In this document: piece by piece, positions 17,194 through 24,740 of the stretch | Position numbering within the stretch: position 1 is the first letter of the stretch | Layout: each line of letters opens with the position of its first letter | Assembly (NCBI GenBank): GCA_039193455.1 | Contig: JBCCWO010000002.1 | Location: forward strand, 1 to 64,000 | Reading direction: 5' to 3' | Length of the DNA: 64,000 nt | Source of the DNA: JBCBGF01 sp039193455 | GTDB lineage: Bacteria > Pseudomonadota > Alphaproteobacteria > Rhodobacterales > Rhodobacteraceae | Program-made: the position numbers and the translations under genes | Notes under the pieces: model-generated | Seen by the model: only the letters and a program-made list of their open reading frames with translations | What the model was told of the DNA's origin: nothing | Databases searched by the model: none

Positions 17194-17244
17194 ATTCAAT
17201 TCTTCGCGCTTTCCAGCGGCCTTACAGCCGCCGAATAGGTGCGT

Positions 17245-17541
17245 TTAGTCGTCGTTGTCTTCGTCGATCGGGAAGATAACGATGCGGGTCGTCACGCCGA
17301 GTTCTTCGATGAACACGGGGAACGACTCGGGTGCGCCCGACACTTCGTTGTTCGACGAACGCTCGCAAACGACGCGCTCAAACGCGCCAACGCTACCGGC
17401 CAGAACCTGGCCCTGGATGGCGACATCGTCGGTCATGGCGACAACATAACCCGGGCACGATACCATCGTGGTGTTTGCCATTGCGGGTGCTGCGGTGACC
17501 ATGGCGGCGACTGCGCCAGCAGCAAGTACTTTGTAGATCAT
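17245..17541 (-). CDS. Small secreted protein of unknown function
   Basis: 98 residues from ATG 17541, which follows a GGACAGGT ribosome-site-like stretch. A Sec signal peptide (MIYKVLAAGAVAAMVTAAPAMA) precedes a mature region of about 76 residues with two cysteines (VSCPGYVV and RVVCERSS) that could form a disulfide, and an acidic tail (PIDEDNDD). I do not recognise the family. It has its own terminator, and two CtrA-like half-sites lie upstream, so it is likely a single-gene unit. Confidence 0.7.
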   Translation of the reverse strand: MIYKVLAAGAVAAMVTAAPAMANTTMVSCPGYVVAMTDDVAIQGQVLAGSVGAFERVVCERSSNNEVSGAPESFPVFIEELGVTTRIVIFPIDEDNDD

Positions 17542-17604
17542 TCTACCTGTCCTTCTTCCAAAGCAAGAAACACACCTGTTTCCTTGATTCGAAGTAACTA
17601 TACG

Positions 17605-17651
17605 ATCAACCATTTGTAAACTATCAAAGTTGTCCAGAAATTAACCATTTG
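17605..17651. promoter_or_regulatory. Direct repeat with CtrA-like half-sites
   Basis: ATCAACCATTTG (17605-17616) and ATTAACCATTTG (17640-17651) are a direct repeat with one mismatch, 35 bp apart, 64-110 bp upstream of the small secreted-protein start. The second copy contains TTAACCAT, the half-site motif described for the cell-cycle/motility regulator CtrA in alphaproteobacteria. CtrA control is an inference. Confidence 0.35.
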
Positions 17652-18231
17652 CTTTGGGTGCGTTGTTTCAATGCACCAGACAAGCACGTTGTAACGCCCC
17701 AACCGCCAATTGGACGTGGCGACAGATAATTCTCGCTGGGCCGTGGCAGATTTATTGGGTCCGATCCTGTCGCGGATGGTCCGATATCTGCGCAATGCAG
17801 GCGATTTTCGCCCCGCTGCGACGCGCGATCTGGCGGTGGGGCGAAACCGGAAAGAGCCGCGCTCAGACGGCTATGAGAGTTCGGCTCACGAAGTGTTGAG
17901 TGCACCCTTGACCGGCTTGCGCGGCGATTCGCTTTTGCTTTTGATCGCCCTTTAGCGGGATGCGTTTGCTACTTTTGGCCAGGCAAAAAAGCGACGTTCC
18001 TCTCTGGTGGCCACCTGGGCTGACGGGTTCGGTGGATCTGGGACGCGCAGTGGGTTCTCGTTGCCCGGTCGACGTTGGCGTCGCCACTTGGCAGGGCGAT
18101 ACAGCTATGCGCGTGCCATTCAGATTTTGAGTAAGAACGGTACCAACGCTGAAGCTAGCGACGACCGTACCCGAGTTGATCGCGTAATACCATATCATTG
18201 TGCGTCACGTATCACGCGACAGGTGATCCAG
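17652..18231. other. Gene-free stretch left of the phosphonate locus
   Basis: About 580 bp without a convincing gene. The open frames here are short, lack ribosome sites and show no recognisable domain on either strand. No tRNA, insertion-sequence end or CRISPR-like repeat was seen. It marks the left edge of the phn locus. Confidence 0.5.
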
Positions 18232-18253
18232 TGACACACGCCTGTCACACGCC
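18232..18253 (+). promoter_or_regulatory. Pho-box-like tandem 11-bp repeat upstream of phnF
   Basis: TGACACACGCC (18232-18242) is followed directly by TGTCACACGCC (18243-18253): 10 of 11 positions are identical. The 11-bp period and TGTCA core match the structure of PhoB-binding Pho boxes. It lies 12 bp before the palindromic operator. PhoB control under phosphate starvation is an inference. Confidence 0.45.
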
Positions 18254-18265
18254 AAGGCTATCCGA

Positions 18266-18283
18266 AATTCATCCGGATGAATT
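18266..18283. promoter_or_regulatory. Putative PhnF operator, copy 1
   Basis: AATTCATCCGGATGAATT is a perfect 18-bp palindrome ending 5 bp before the phnF start codon. A near-identical copy (16 of 18) lies 3 bp before the phnC start at 24720-24737. Repetition at both promoters of the locus encoding a GntR-type PhnF makes it the probable PhnF site. Confidence 0.7.
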
Positions 18284-18288
18284 GAGCG

Positions 18289-19005
18289 ATGCCAAAAGAC
18301 ACTTGGACAAAAGTACGGGACGCGATTGCAAGCGATCTTTCGACGGGCCTTCTCAAGCCTGGCGCCCGCTTGCCGACGGAGCCCGAGTTAATTGAGCGGT
18401 TCGGTGTCGGGCGGCACTCGGTGCGCCGTGCGCTGGCGGATCTGGCGCGCGAAGGGCGCCTGAGCATCGAGCAGGGACGGGGCACCTTTGTGTTGCCGAC
18501 GCCGACGATCGAATATGCGATTGGGCGGCGGACGCGCTTGCGCAAAAACCTGACGAAACAGGGCATCGATGTTGCGGGACAGGCGTTGGGGGCCGAGCGC
18601 GTTCAAGCCAATGAAACTGCTGCACGCGCGCTGGGCATCTCAGTTGGTGCTGACCTTGTCGTTACGCGCCGTCTGACCCACGCCGATGGCGTCCCCGTTT
18701 CCTTCGGGTCGATGCACCACGATGCGGCCCGGTTCCCGGACTTCCCGGAACGTCGCGGTGTGATGGGATCGGTGTCTGAGACATACCGATCCTACGGGAT
18801 CGAGGATTATGTTCGCGGCAGCACCGAGATCCACGCGCGGCCTGCTCACGCAGCCGAAAGCGCGATCCTGCGCCAGCACGGCGAAATGCCGGTTCTCGTT
18901 GTGCGCGCCATCGATACACTCTGCGATGGCACGCCCATCGCCTTCAGCGAAGTGATCTGGTCGGCCGCGCGGGTGCGGTTCTCCTTCGCGCCGGATGAGG
19001 AGTAG
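18289..19005 (+). CDS. phnF: GntR/HutC-family regulator PhnF
   Basis: 238 residues. An N-terminal winged helix (about 5-70; LPTEPELIERFGVGRHSVRRAL) is followed by a UTRA ligand-binding domain (about 90-235). It is the first gene of phnFGHIJKLM and 3 bp before phnG. No clear Shine-Dalgarno sequence precedes the ATG; instead the 18-bp palindrome ends 5 bp upstream, so the transcript may be leaderless or the leader may contain the operator. It probably represses both phn transcription units, with a phosphonate-derived metabolite as inducer (inference). Confidence 0.92.
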   Translation: MPKDTWTKVRDAIASDLSTGLLKPGARLPTEPELIERFGVGRHSVRRALADLAREGRLSIEQGRGTFVLPTPTIEYAIGRRTRLRKNLTKQGIDVAGQALGAERVQANETAARALGISVGADLVVTRRLTHADGVPVSFGSMHHDAARFPDFPERRGVMGSVSETYRSYGIEDYVRGSTEIHARPAHAAESAILRQHGEMPVLVVRAIDTLCDGTPIAFSEVIWSAARVRFSFAPDEE

Positions 19006-19008
19006 GGC

Positions 19009-19452
19009 ATGCCTGATGCAGCACATACCCTTCCGGGCCGCGATCCATCGGATGTTCTCGCGGTACTTGCGCGCTGCGATGCCGGGCGGCTGAAGGCCTT
19101 TGCCGAGCCGCTGATCGCGGATCTGGGCGAGATCGAAGTGATCGAGAACCGCACGGGACTGGTGATGCTGCCCATGCGCGACACCGCCATGGGCACGCAT
19201 TTCCACCTCGGCGAAGTGTTGATGAGCGAGGCGCATATCTCCGCAGACGGCGTGGTGGGCTACGGAATGCGCCGTGGCCGCGATCTGGAAGCTGCGATGG
19301 CAATGGCGGTGGTGGATGCTGCCATCGCCGCAGGGCTTTCACCGCAGAATTGCGAGGCCTTCATCGCGCGCGAGGCGGGTGATCTGGCGCAGCGGGATGA
19401 CGAAACGCTCCGCGCGGTTGAGGCCACGCGTGTGGATATGGAGACGTTCTGA
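19009..19452 (+). CDS. phnG: C-P lyase core subunit PhnG
   Basis: 147 residues, the usual PhnG length. Family features include NRTGLVMLPMRDTAMGTHFHLGE split over about 47-72 and the GYGMRRGRDLEAA region. PhnG with PhnI (and PhnH, PhnL) attaches the phosphonate to ribose from ATP with loss of adenine. PhnGHIJ form the core complex. It lies between phnF (3 bp) and phnH (3 bp). Confidence 0.92.
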   Translation: MPDAAHTLPGRDPSDVLAVLARCDAGRLKAFAEPLIADLGEIEVIENRTGLVMLPMRDTAMGTHFHLGEVLMSEAHISADGVVGYGMRRGRDLEAAMAMAVVDAAIAAGLSPQNCEAFIAREAGDLAQRDDETLRAVEATRVDMETF

Positions 19453-19455
19453 ACT

Positions 19456-19995
19456 ATGGGCCAACCGCTTGCTTCCCCCAGTCCCTCCCCCGCCGAGCTT
19501 CGCAGCAACGCGGCGTTCGAAGCGCTCCTCTGGGCGCTTTCGCGGCCCGGGCAGTTGCGGGCGCTTGGGGGCGAGGGCGCCATCGTGGAGGCGCTGATAG
19601 ATCGGGAATGCACCGTTTATGCCACCGACCCCGCCGTGGCGCGGGGTGCCGAGCGCCTGGGCGCGGCGCTCGTGGGGGCAGGGGAGGCCGATTACGTCTT
19701 TGCCGGCGCCCTGCCATCCACAGCGCTTTTGGGCGAACTGAAGCAGGGCAGCGATCTTCATCCCGAAGGCGGGGCGACCCTGATACTCGCGGCGGGGTTC
19801 ATGGCGGGCGATCGGCTGCGCCTCTCCGGGCCCGGTGTGGATGGTGCGCTTTCGGTCACCGTTGGCGGCGTGCCCGCAGGCTTCTGGGCACGGCGGACGC
19901 AGCTCATGCGCTACCCGATGGGCTTTGACATCTTTCTTTGCGATGGCGCGCAGGTGATGGGCGTGCCCCGTTCAACCGCGGTGGAGGCGTTCTGA
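19456..19995 (+). CDS. phnH: C-P lyase core subunit PhnH
   Basis: 179 residues. Family motifs FEALLWALSRPGQLRAL near residue 22 and the C-terminal YPMGFDIFLCDG are present. It is slightly shorter than E. coli PhnH (194). PhnH is a non-catalytic PLP-transferase-like core subunit. The stop overlaps the phnI ATG (TGATG). Confidence 0.92.
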   Translation: MGQPLASPSPSPAELRSNAAFEALLWALSRPGQLRALGGEGAIVEALIDRECTVYATDPAVARGAERLGAALVGAGEADYVFAGALPSTALLGELKQGSDLHPEGGATLILAAGFMAGDRLRLSGPGVDGALSVTVGGVPAGFWARRTQLMRYPMGFDIFLCDGAQVMGVPRSTAVEAF

Positions 19996-21059
19996 TGGCC
20001 TATGTGGCAACCCGCGGCGGCGAGCGCGCCATTGAACAATCTCAGCGCCTGTTCCGGGCCGAAATGGGGGAGATAGCGCGCGAGCGCGTGGCCGAGATCC
20101 GGCGCGCGATGCCCTACCTCGTGGATCGCGCGATGGGCGAAGCCTCGCTTTACGATGAGGATCTCGCGGCCCTGGCACTGGCCCAGACCGGGGGAGAGCT
20201 TTACGAGGCAATCCTTCTTCTGCGGGCCTGGCGCACCACGCAGCCGCGCCTGCAGGTTGCGGCCCCGGTGCGGCAGGAGGATCTCTTTACTCACCGCCGG
20301 ATATCTGCGGCATTCAAGGATATCCCCGGTGGCCAGGTGCTGGGGCCTACGCTCGATTACTCCCACCGCATCCTGGAGACGGGCGTTCTGGCGGGCGAGG
20401 CCTTTGTGCCGCCACCGGTGGAGCCCGCCGCCGTGCCTGCCCCGGCGCGGCAACCGTCCGTAGCCGCCTGGCAGGCCGAAAACGGGCTTCTGGAGCTTCC
20501 GGGTGACGATGCGGCGCTTGGCAACGAGATCCCCGATATCACCCGCGAGCCGGTGATGTTCCCCGCCAAGCGCGCCCATACGCTGCAAAGCCTCGCCCGG
20601 GCGGAAACTGGCGGTGTTCTGGCGCTCGGATACGCGGCGCAGCGGGGCTACGGGCAGGCGCATCCCACGGTGAACGAGTTGCGCCTTGCCGAGGCAGAGA
20701 TCCGCGTGCGGCACCCCCGCGGCACCACGTTCAGCGCAGGGCGGGTGAAGATCAGCCAGGCGGAGGTCGTCTCCAAGTCCGGCACTCAGCTGGGCCTTGG
20801 CTTTGCCGCAACGCTGGGCTGGAACGAGGTGAAAGTGATCGCCGCCGCCACACTCGATCTGAACGCGCCCGGGGCCGAGAAGGGATCGGCAACCGAAGAG
20901 GAATTCTTCGTCTACCACACCGAGGGTGTGGAAAGCTCGGGCTTCTGCATCCACTTCAAACTGCCTCACTACGTGACCTTCCAGTCGAGCCTCGATGCGA
21001 TGCGCGATGCCAAGGCCAAGAAGGCGGCCACCGAGAAAGCGCCGGAGCCCGCAGAATGA
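19995..21059 (+). CDS. phnI: C-P lyase core subunit PhnI (nucleosidase)
   Basis: 354 residues from ATG 19995 (MAYVATRGGERAIEQSQRLF), the usual PhnI start; upstream in-frame starts fall inside phnH. PhnI displaces adenine from ATP, installing the phosphonate at C1 of ribose 5-triphosphate. Conserved blocks RGYGQAHPTVNELR and FFVYHTEGVESSGFCIHFKL are intact. It overlaps phnH and phnJ. Confidence 0.94.
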   Translation: MAYVATRGGERAIEQSQRLFRAEMGEIARERVAEIRRAMPYLVDRAMGEASLYDEDLAALALAQTGGELYEAILLLRAWRTTQPRLQVAAPVRQEDLFTHRRISAAFKDIPGGQVLGPTLDYSHRILETGVLAGEAFVPPPVEPAAVPAPARQPSVAAWQAENGLLELPGDDAALGNEIPDITREPVMFPAKRAHTLQSLARAETGGVLALGYAAQRGYGQAHPTVNELRLAEAEIRVRHPRGTTFSAGRVKISQAEVVSKSGTQLGLGFAATLGWNEVKVIAAATLDLNAPGAEKGSATEEEFFVYHTEGVESSGFCIHFKLPHYVTFQSSLDAMRDAKAKKAATEKAPEPAE

Positions 21060-21979
21060 GCCTTGCCACCCTTACGCGCGCATGGGAGCCGATGAGCTAC
21101 GGCTTTCTCGACGGGTCCGCCAAGCGCGAGGTCCGCCGCAAGATGCTGAAGGCCGTGGCCGTGCCCGGCTGCCAGATGCCCTATGCCAGCCGCGAGGTGC
21201 CGATGGCGCGGGGCTGGGGCACCGGCGGGCTGCAGGTTTCCTGCACCGTTCTGAACCCGAAGATTCGGGTGAAGGTGATCGATCAGGGGGCCGATGACAG
21301 CGTGAACGCGGCCTCGATCCGCAAGTTTCTCGCCCGCGTCTCCGGGGCGCCGACAACCACCGATACGCTCGAAGCGGACCTTATCCAATCCCGCCACCGG
21401 ATCCCCGAAGAGATCCTGCGCGAAGATCAGGTGCTGGTTCTGCAAGTGCCGAACCCCGAACCCCTGCGCCCGGTGCAGCCCAACATGTCCATCGCCCGGC
21501 AGATGCATGCGGATGCCGATTACGGGCGAATGTGGCTGCAGCTCTACGAGCAGATCGTGCGCGCGGGCCGGGTGATGCAGGGGGCGAGCTATCCCTCGCT
21601 TGTCAACGGGCGGTTCATCATGACGCCATCGCCGATCCCGCGCTGGGATGTGCCGAAGCTGCACATGGCCAAACACCTCACGATCCTCTCAGCGGGGCGG
21701 GAGAAGCGCCTTTACGTAGTGCCGCCCTATACGCGGGTCGAGCCGCTCGTTTTCGACGATGTGCCCTACCGGGTGGAGGAGCATGGCGGGCTCACCTGCA
21801 CGCGGTCCGGCGCAACCGGCTTCTTTATGAACGAGATCCCGCAGGACGACGGCAGTTCCGCCTACGAAATCTCTGACAGTGACTTTGGCGTGAAATCGAT
21901 CCGCAGGCGCGAGGGCGAAGAGGTGGCCTTTGGCGCCACCTGGTACACAGGCGGCGAGATGGAGGGGCAGGGCAGATGA
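21056..21979 (+). CDS. phnJ: PhnJ-family C-P lyase subunit lacking three of four cluster cysteines
   Basis: 307 residues (E. coli about 281) and clearly PhnJ along its length: KAVAVPGCQMPY with the conserved Gly, GWGTGGLQ, IDQGADDSVNAASIR, PSPIPRWDVPK, GREKRLYVVPPYTRVE. E. coli PhnJ needs four C-terminal cysteines (241, 244, 266, 272) for its 4Fe-4S cluster and thiyl radical. Here only C248 (LTCTRSGATG) remains; the aligned positions are Ser251, Ile272 and Gly278 (AYEISDSDFG). The flanking match is ungapped apart from one residue, so a frameshift is not the cause. The last ~28 residues are an extra tail. The gene overlaps phnI and phnK. Its activity is therefore uncertain; see findings. Confidence 0.9.
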   Translation: MSLATLTRAWEPMSYGFLDGSAKREVRRKMLKAVAVPGCQMPYASREVPMARGWGTGGLQVSCTVLNPKIRVKVIDQGADDSVNAASIRKFLARVSGAPTTTDTLEADLIQSRHRIPEEILREDQVLVLQVPNPEPLRPVQPNMSIARQMHADADYGRMWLQLYEQIVRAGRVMQGASYPSLVNGRFIMTPSPIPRWDVPKLHMAKHLTILSAGREKRLYVVPPYTRVEPLVFDDVPYRVEEHGGLTCTRSGATGFFMNEIPQDDGSSAYEISDSDFGVKSIRRREGEEVAFGATWYTGGEMEGQGR

Positions 21980-22773
21980 CCATCGCGCTTGATGCCCCGC
22001 GCATCGTTAGAACGCAGCCCATCTTGCAGGCCACAGGCGTCAGCAAATCCTACGGGCCGGTCCAGGCGCTGAGTGACGTCTCCGCCGAAGTTTATCCCGG
22101 CGAGGTGCTGGGCATCGCGGGCGAAAGCGGCTCGGGCAAATCCACCTTCCTGCGTTGCCTGAACCTTGAAGAAACACCCGATCGCGGGGCCTATACGCTT
22201 GATCTGCCGGACGTGCAGGGCAATCTTTTCGAGCTTGATCGCTACGCCCGCCGCATGCTTTGCGCCACGCGGATCGGCATCGTTTACCAGAACCCCCATC
22301 AGGGGCTTCTGATGAAGCATTCCTCATCGGGCAATGTGGCCGAACGCCTGCTGGTGGCGGGCGAGCGGCGGTTCGCGGTGCTGCGTGAAAAGGCGCGCGA
22401 GGCGCTCGATGCCTCGGAATTCCCGCTCGACCGAATGGATGCGCCCCCCGTTGAGCTTTCAGGCGGGATGCAGCAGCGCGTACAACTGGCGAAAGCCATC
22501 GCGCTGGAGCCTGCGCTTCTGCTGCTTGACGAGCCCACGACGGGCCTTGACGTGAGCGTGCAGGCGCTGGTGCTCGATACGCTCAAGCGGCTGCAGCAGG
22601 AGCGGCGGATCACCATGATCATCGTCAGCCACGATCTGGGTGTCATCCGCACGCTATCTGACCGTGTCATGGTGATGCGGCAGGGCCGCGTTGTGGAGCA
22701 GGGCCTGGCCGATCAGATCTTTCAGGATCCCCAGCACGCCTATACGCAACAACTGGTGCACGCCAAGCTATGA
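21976..22773 (+). CDS. phnK: C-P lyase ABC-type ATPase PhnK
   Basis: 265 residues. Walker A GESGSGKST, signature LSGGMQQRVQLAKA, Walker B LLLLDEPTTGLD and the switch His (VSHDLG) are intact. It resembles oligopeptide-transporter ATPases but belongs to PhnK, which docks on PhnJ in the core complex. It overlaps phnJ and phnL by 4 bp each. Confidence 0.92.
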   Translation: MTIALDAPRIVRTQPILQATGVSKSYGPVQALSDVSAEVYPGEVLGIAGESGSGKSTFLRCLNLEETPDRGAYTLDLPDVQGNLFELDRYARRMLCATRIGIVYQNPHQGLLMKHSSSGNVAERLLVAGERRFAVLREKAREALDASEFPLDRMDAPPVELSGGMQQRVQLAKAIALEPALLLLDEPTTGLDVSVQALVLDTLKRLQQERRITMIIVSHDLGVIRTLSDRVMVMRQGRVVEQGLADQIFQDPQHAYTQQLVHAKL

Positions 22774-23489
22774 CCCCGGTTCTTGATGTTCGCACCCTGT
22801 CCAAAGGGTTCACGATGCACCATCTGGGCCGGCATCTGGGAGCGTTCGAAAACGTTTCTTTCTCGGTGCGGCCCGGGGAGTTTCTGCTTCTGAAGGGCCG
22901 CAACGGGGCGGGCAAATCCACGCTGCTGCGCACGATCTATCGCAGCTACCTGGCGGATGCGGGGCAGATCCTCTTCGCTTCCGATCACGGCGAGATCGAT
23001 CTGGCCCGCGCGGCAGATGTGGATGTTGCCACGCTTCGGCAAAACGAGATCGGGTTTGTCACCCAGTTCCTGCGCCCGCGCCCGCGGGTGACGGCGGAGG
23101 CGCTTGTGGCCGAGCCGCTGCGCCGCGCGGGCGTTGCAACCGGCGAGGCGCTGGCAGAGGCCCGCCATTGGCTTGGCACCTTCGGCGTGAAGCGCGATCT
23201 CTGGGCGGCCTACCCAACCACGTTTTCGGGCGGCGAGCAGCAGAAGGTGAACCTTGCGGGCGCCCTGATCCTGCCCAAGAAGCTTCAGCTTCTCGATGAG
23301 CCCACCGCATCGCTTGATACCAGCGCGCGGGGGGCGCTGGTGCGGCGGCTTGCGGAATTGAAGGCGGCGGGCACGGCGATGATCGGCGTTTTCCACCATG
23401 CCGCCGATGTGGCCGAGTTGATCGATACCGAGCTGGATCTTTCCCCCGGCGCCGCACCGCAAGAGGAGCGTGACGATGTGGCTGTCTGA
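22770..23489 (+). CDS. phnL: C-P lyase ABC-type ATPase PhnL
   Basis: 239 residues. Walker A GRNGAGKST, signature FSGGEQQKVNLAGAL and Walker B LLDEPTASLD are present. PhnL stimulates the PhnI-dependent ribosylation step and binds PhnK on the core. It overlaps phnK by 4 bp and phnM by 14 bp. Confidence 0.92.
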   Translation: MTPVLDVRTLSKGFTMHHLGRHLGAFENVSFSVRPGEFLLLKGRNGAGKSTLLRTIYRSYLADAGQILFASDHGEIDLARAADVDVATLRQNEIGFVTQFLRPRPRVTAEALVAEPLRRAGVATGEALAEARHWLGTFGVKRDLWAAYPTTFSGGEQQKVNLAGALILPKKLQLLDEPTASLDTSARGALVRRLAELKAAGTAMIGVFHHAADVAELIDTELDLSPGAAPQEERDDVAV

Positions 23490-24651
23490 TTTCACCCTGA
23501 TCCTGCCCGATCGCGTTCTGCCGCATGGCTCGGTGCTGATCGAAGATGGGTATATCGCCGATATCCGCGAACATGCGGTGGCCGGCGGCCTGAACGGCGC
23601 GGGGCGCGAGCTGTTTCCCGGCTTCATCGACATGCATGGCGATATGATCGAGCAGGAGCTTGAGCCGCGCGTTCGGGTCGATTTTCCGATGCCCGTGGCC
23701 CTTGCCTCGCTTGATGCCCGCCTGGCAGCGGCGGGAGTGACGACGGCCTATGCGGCGGTGTCGTTCTCACGCGGGGTGCGGGATGGGGAACGGCGTTCCT
23801 TCGATCACACGAGCAAGGTGATCCGCGATCTGTCGCAGGCCCGCGCCACCTGCCGGGTGGATCACCGCATCCATGCGCGCTTTGACATCACCTTTGACAA
23901 TGCGGTCGGCGTTCTGGCCGAGCTGATCGATGAGGGCCGCGTCGATCTCGTCTCGCTCATGGATCACACGCCGGGGCAGGGCCAGTACCGCAATCTTGAG
24001 GTGCATATCCAGAACAAGGCGGCCTATCACGGGGTGTCGGAGACCGAGGCGCGCCAGATGATCACCACCACGATTTCGGAGCGCACACGCCCGCAGGAGG
24101 TGCTTCTGGCGAATATGGCCGAGGTGTCGCGCCAATGCCGTGGTCATGGAGTGGCGCTGGCCAGCCATGATGACGATACCGTCGACAAGGCGCATCTGAT
24201 GGCCGATCTCGGCGCGGTGATTTCCGAGTTTCCGGTCACCATGGACGCTGCGCGGACAGGCGTGGCCCGCGGGATGATGAACGCGATGGGCGCGCCGAAC
24301 GCGATGCGGGGGCAGAGCTATTCGGGGAACCTGTCGGCGCGCGATGCGCACGCCGCCGGACTGTTGCACATCCTTGCGGCGGACTATCACCCCGGTGCCA
24401 TTCTCGCTGCGGTTCGGATTTTGGCGGATGCCGACCCCGATGGCTTGGCGGGCGCGGCAAGGCTTGCGTCGGCCAATCCGGCGCAGGCGTTGGGTTTGAC
24501 GGATCGCGGTGCGATTGCCATCGGCAAGAAGGCCGATCTCTTTGCCGCCGACGCCCAGGGCCGGGTCTGTCTCACGCTGCGCTCGGGCGCGGTTATTCAC
24601 TCAAATGGTACATTGGACGCCGAAAGCCCGGCCCTTCGGACCGTCGCGTAG
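23476..24651 (+). CDS. phnM: Ribose methylphosphonate triphosphate diphosphatase PhnM, copy 1
   Basis: 391 residues from ATG 23476, chosen because AGGAG lies 7 bp upstream; a GTG at 23470 is in frame. It is an amidohydrolase-superfamily enzyme that removes pyrophosphate from alpha-D-ribose 1-methylphosphonate 5-triphosphate. Metal-site motifs are FPGFIDMHGD, LMDHTPGQGQ and LASHDDDT, with a C-terminal GAIAIGKKADL. It closes the phnFGHIJKLM unit. A second, divergent phnM lies at 31338-32552. Confidence 0.93.
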   Translation: MWLSDFTLILPDRVLPHGSVLIEDGYIADIREHAVAGGLNGAGRELFPGFIDMHGDMIEQELEPRVRVDFPMPVALASLDARLAAAGVTTAYAAVSFSRGVRDGERRSFDHTSKVIRDLSQARATCRVDHRIHARFDITFDNAVGVLAELIDEGRVDLVSLMDHTPGQGQYRNLEVHIQNKAAYHGVSETEARQMITTTISERTRPQEVLLANMAEVSRQCRGHGVALASHDDDTVDKAHLMADLGAVISEFPVTMDAARTGVARGMMNAMGAPNAMRGQSYSGNLSARDAHAAGLLHILAADYHPGAILAAVRILADADPDGLAGAARLASANPAQALGLTDRGAIAIGKKADLFAADAQGRVCLTLRSGAVIHSNGTLDAESPALRTVA

Positions 24652-24667
24652 AAATCGTCAAAGAAGC

Positions 24668-24700
24668 GTCACATAGCGGTTCGGTAACTGTTACTTCGCG
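24668..24700 (+). promoter_or_regulatory. Pho-box-like 11-bp units upstream of phnC
   Basis: Three consecutive 11-mers, GTCACATAGCG, GTTCGGTAACT and GTTACTTCGCG, end 19 bp before the palindromic operator. The first and third agree at 8 of 11 positions; the middle one is weak. The layout parallels the phnF promoter, so a degenerate Pho box is possible. Confidence 0.3.
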
Positions 24701-24719
24701 GGCGTAGACATGGCCAAGA

Positions 24720-24737
24720 AATTCATTCGGATGAATC
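24720..24737. promoter_or_regulatory. Putative PhnF operator, copy 2
   Basis: AATTCATTCGGATGAATC matches the perfect palindrome before phnF at 16 of 18 positions and ends 3 bp before the phnC ATG. This links phnCDE to the same regulator as phnFGHIJKLM. Confidence 0.68.
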
Positions 24738-24740
24738 GCT

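Noticed and set aside
17710..17955. 81-codon plus-strand frame in the gap left of phnF
   Set aside because: TTG start, no ribosome site and no recognisable similarity.
21780..21979. Frameshift as explanation for the cysteine-poor PhnJ C-terminus
   Set aside because: The other frames do not encode the canonical cysteine motifs, and the actual frame still aligns with flanking conserved residues (NEI, SDSDF).
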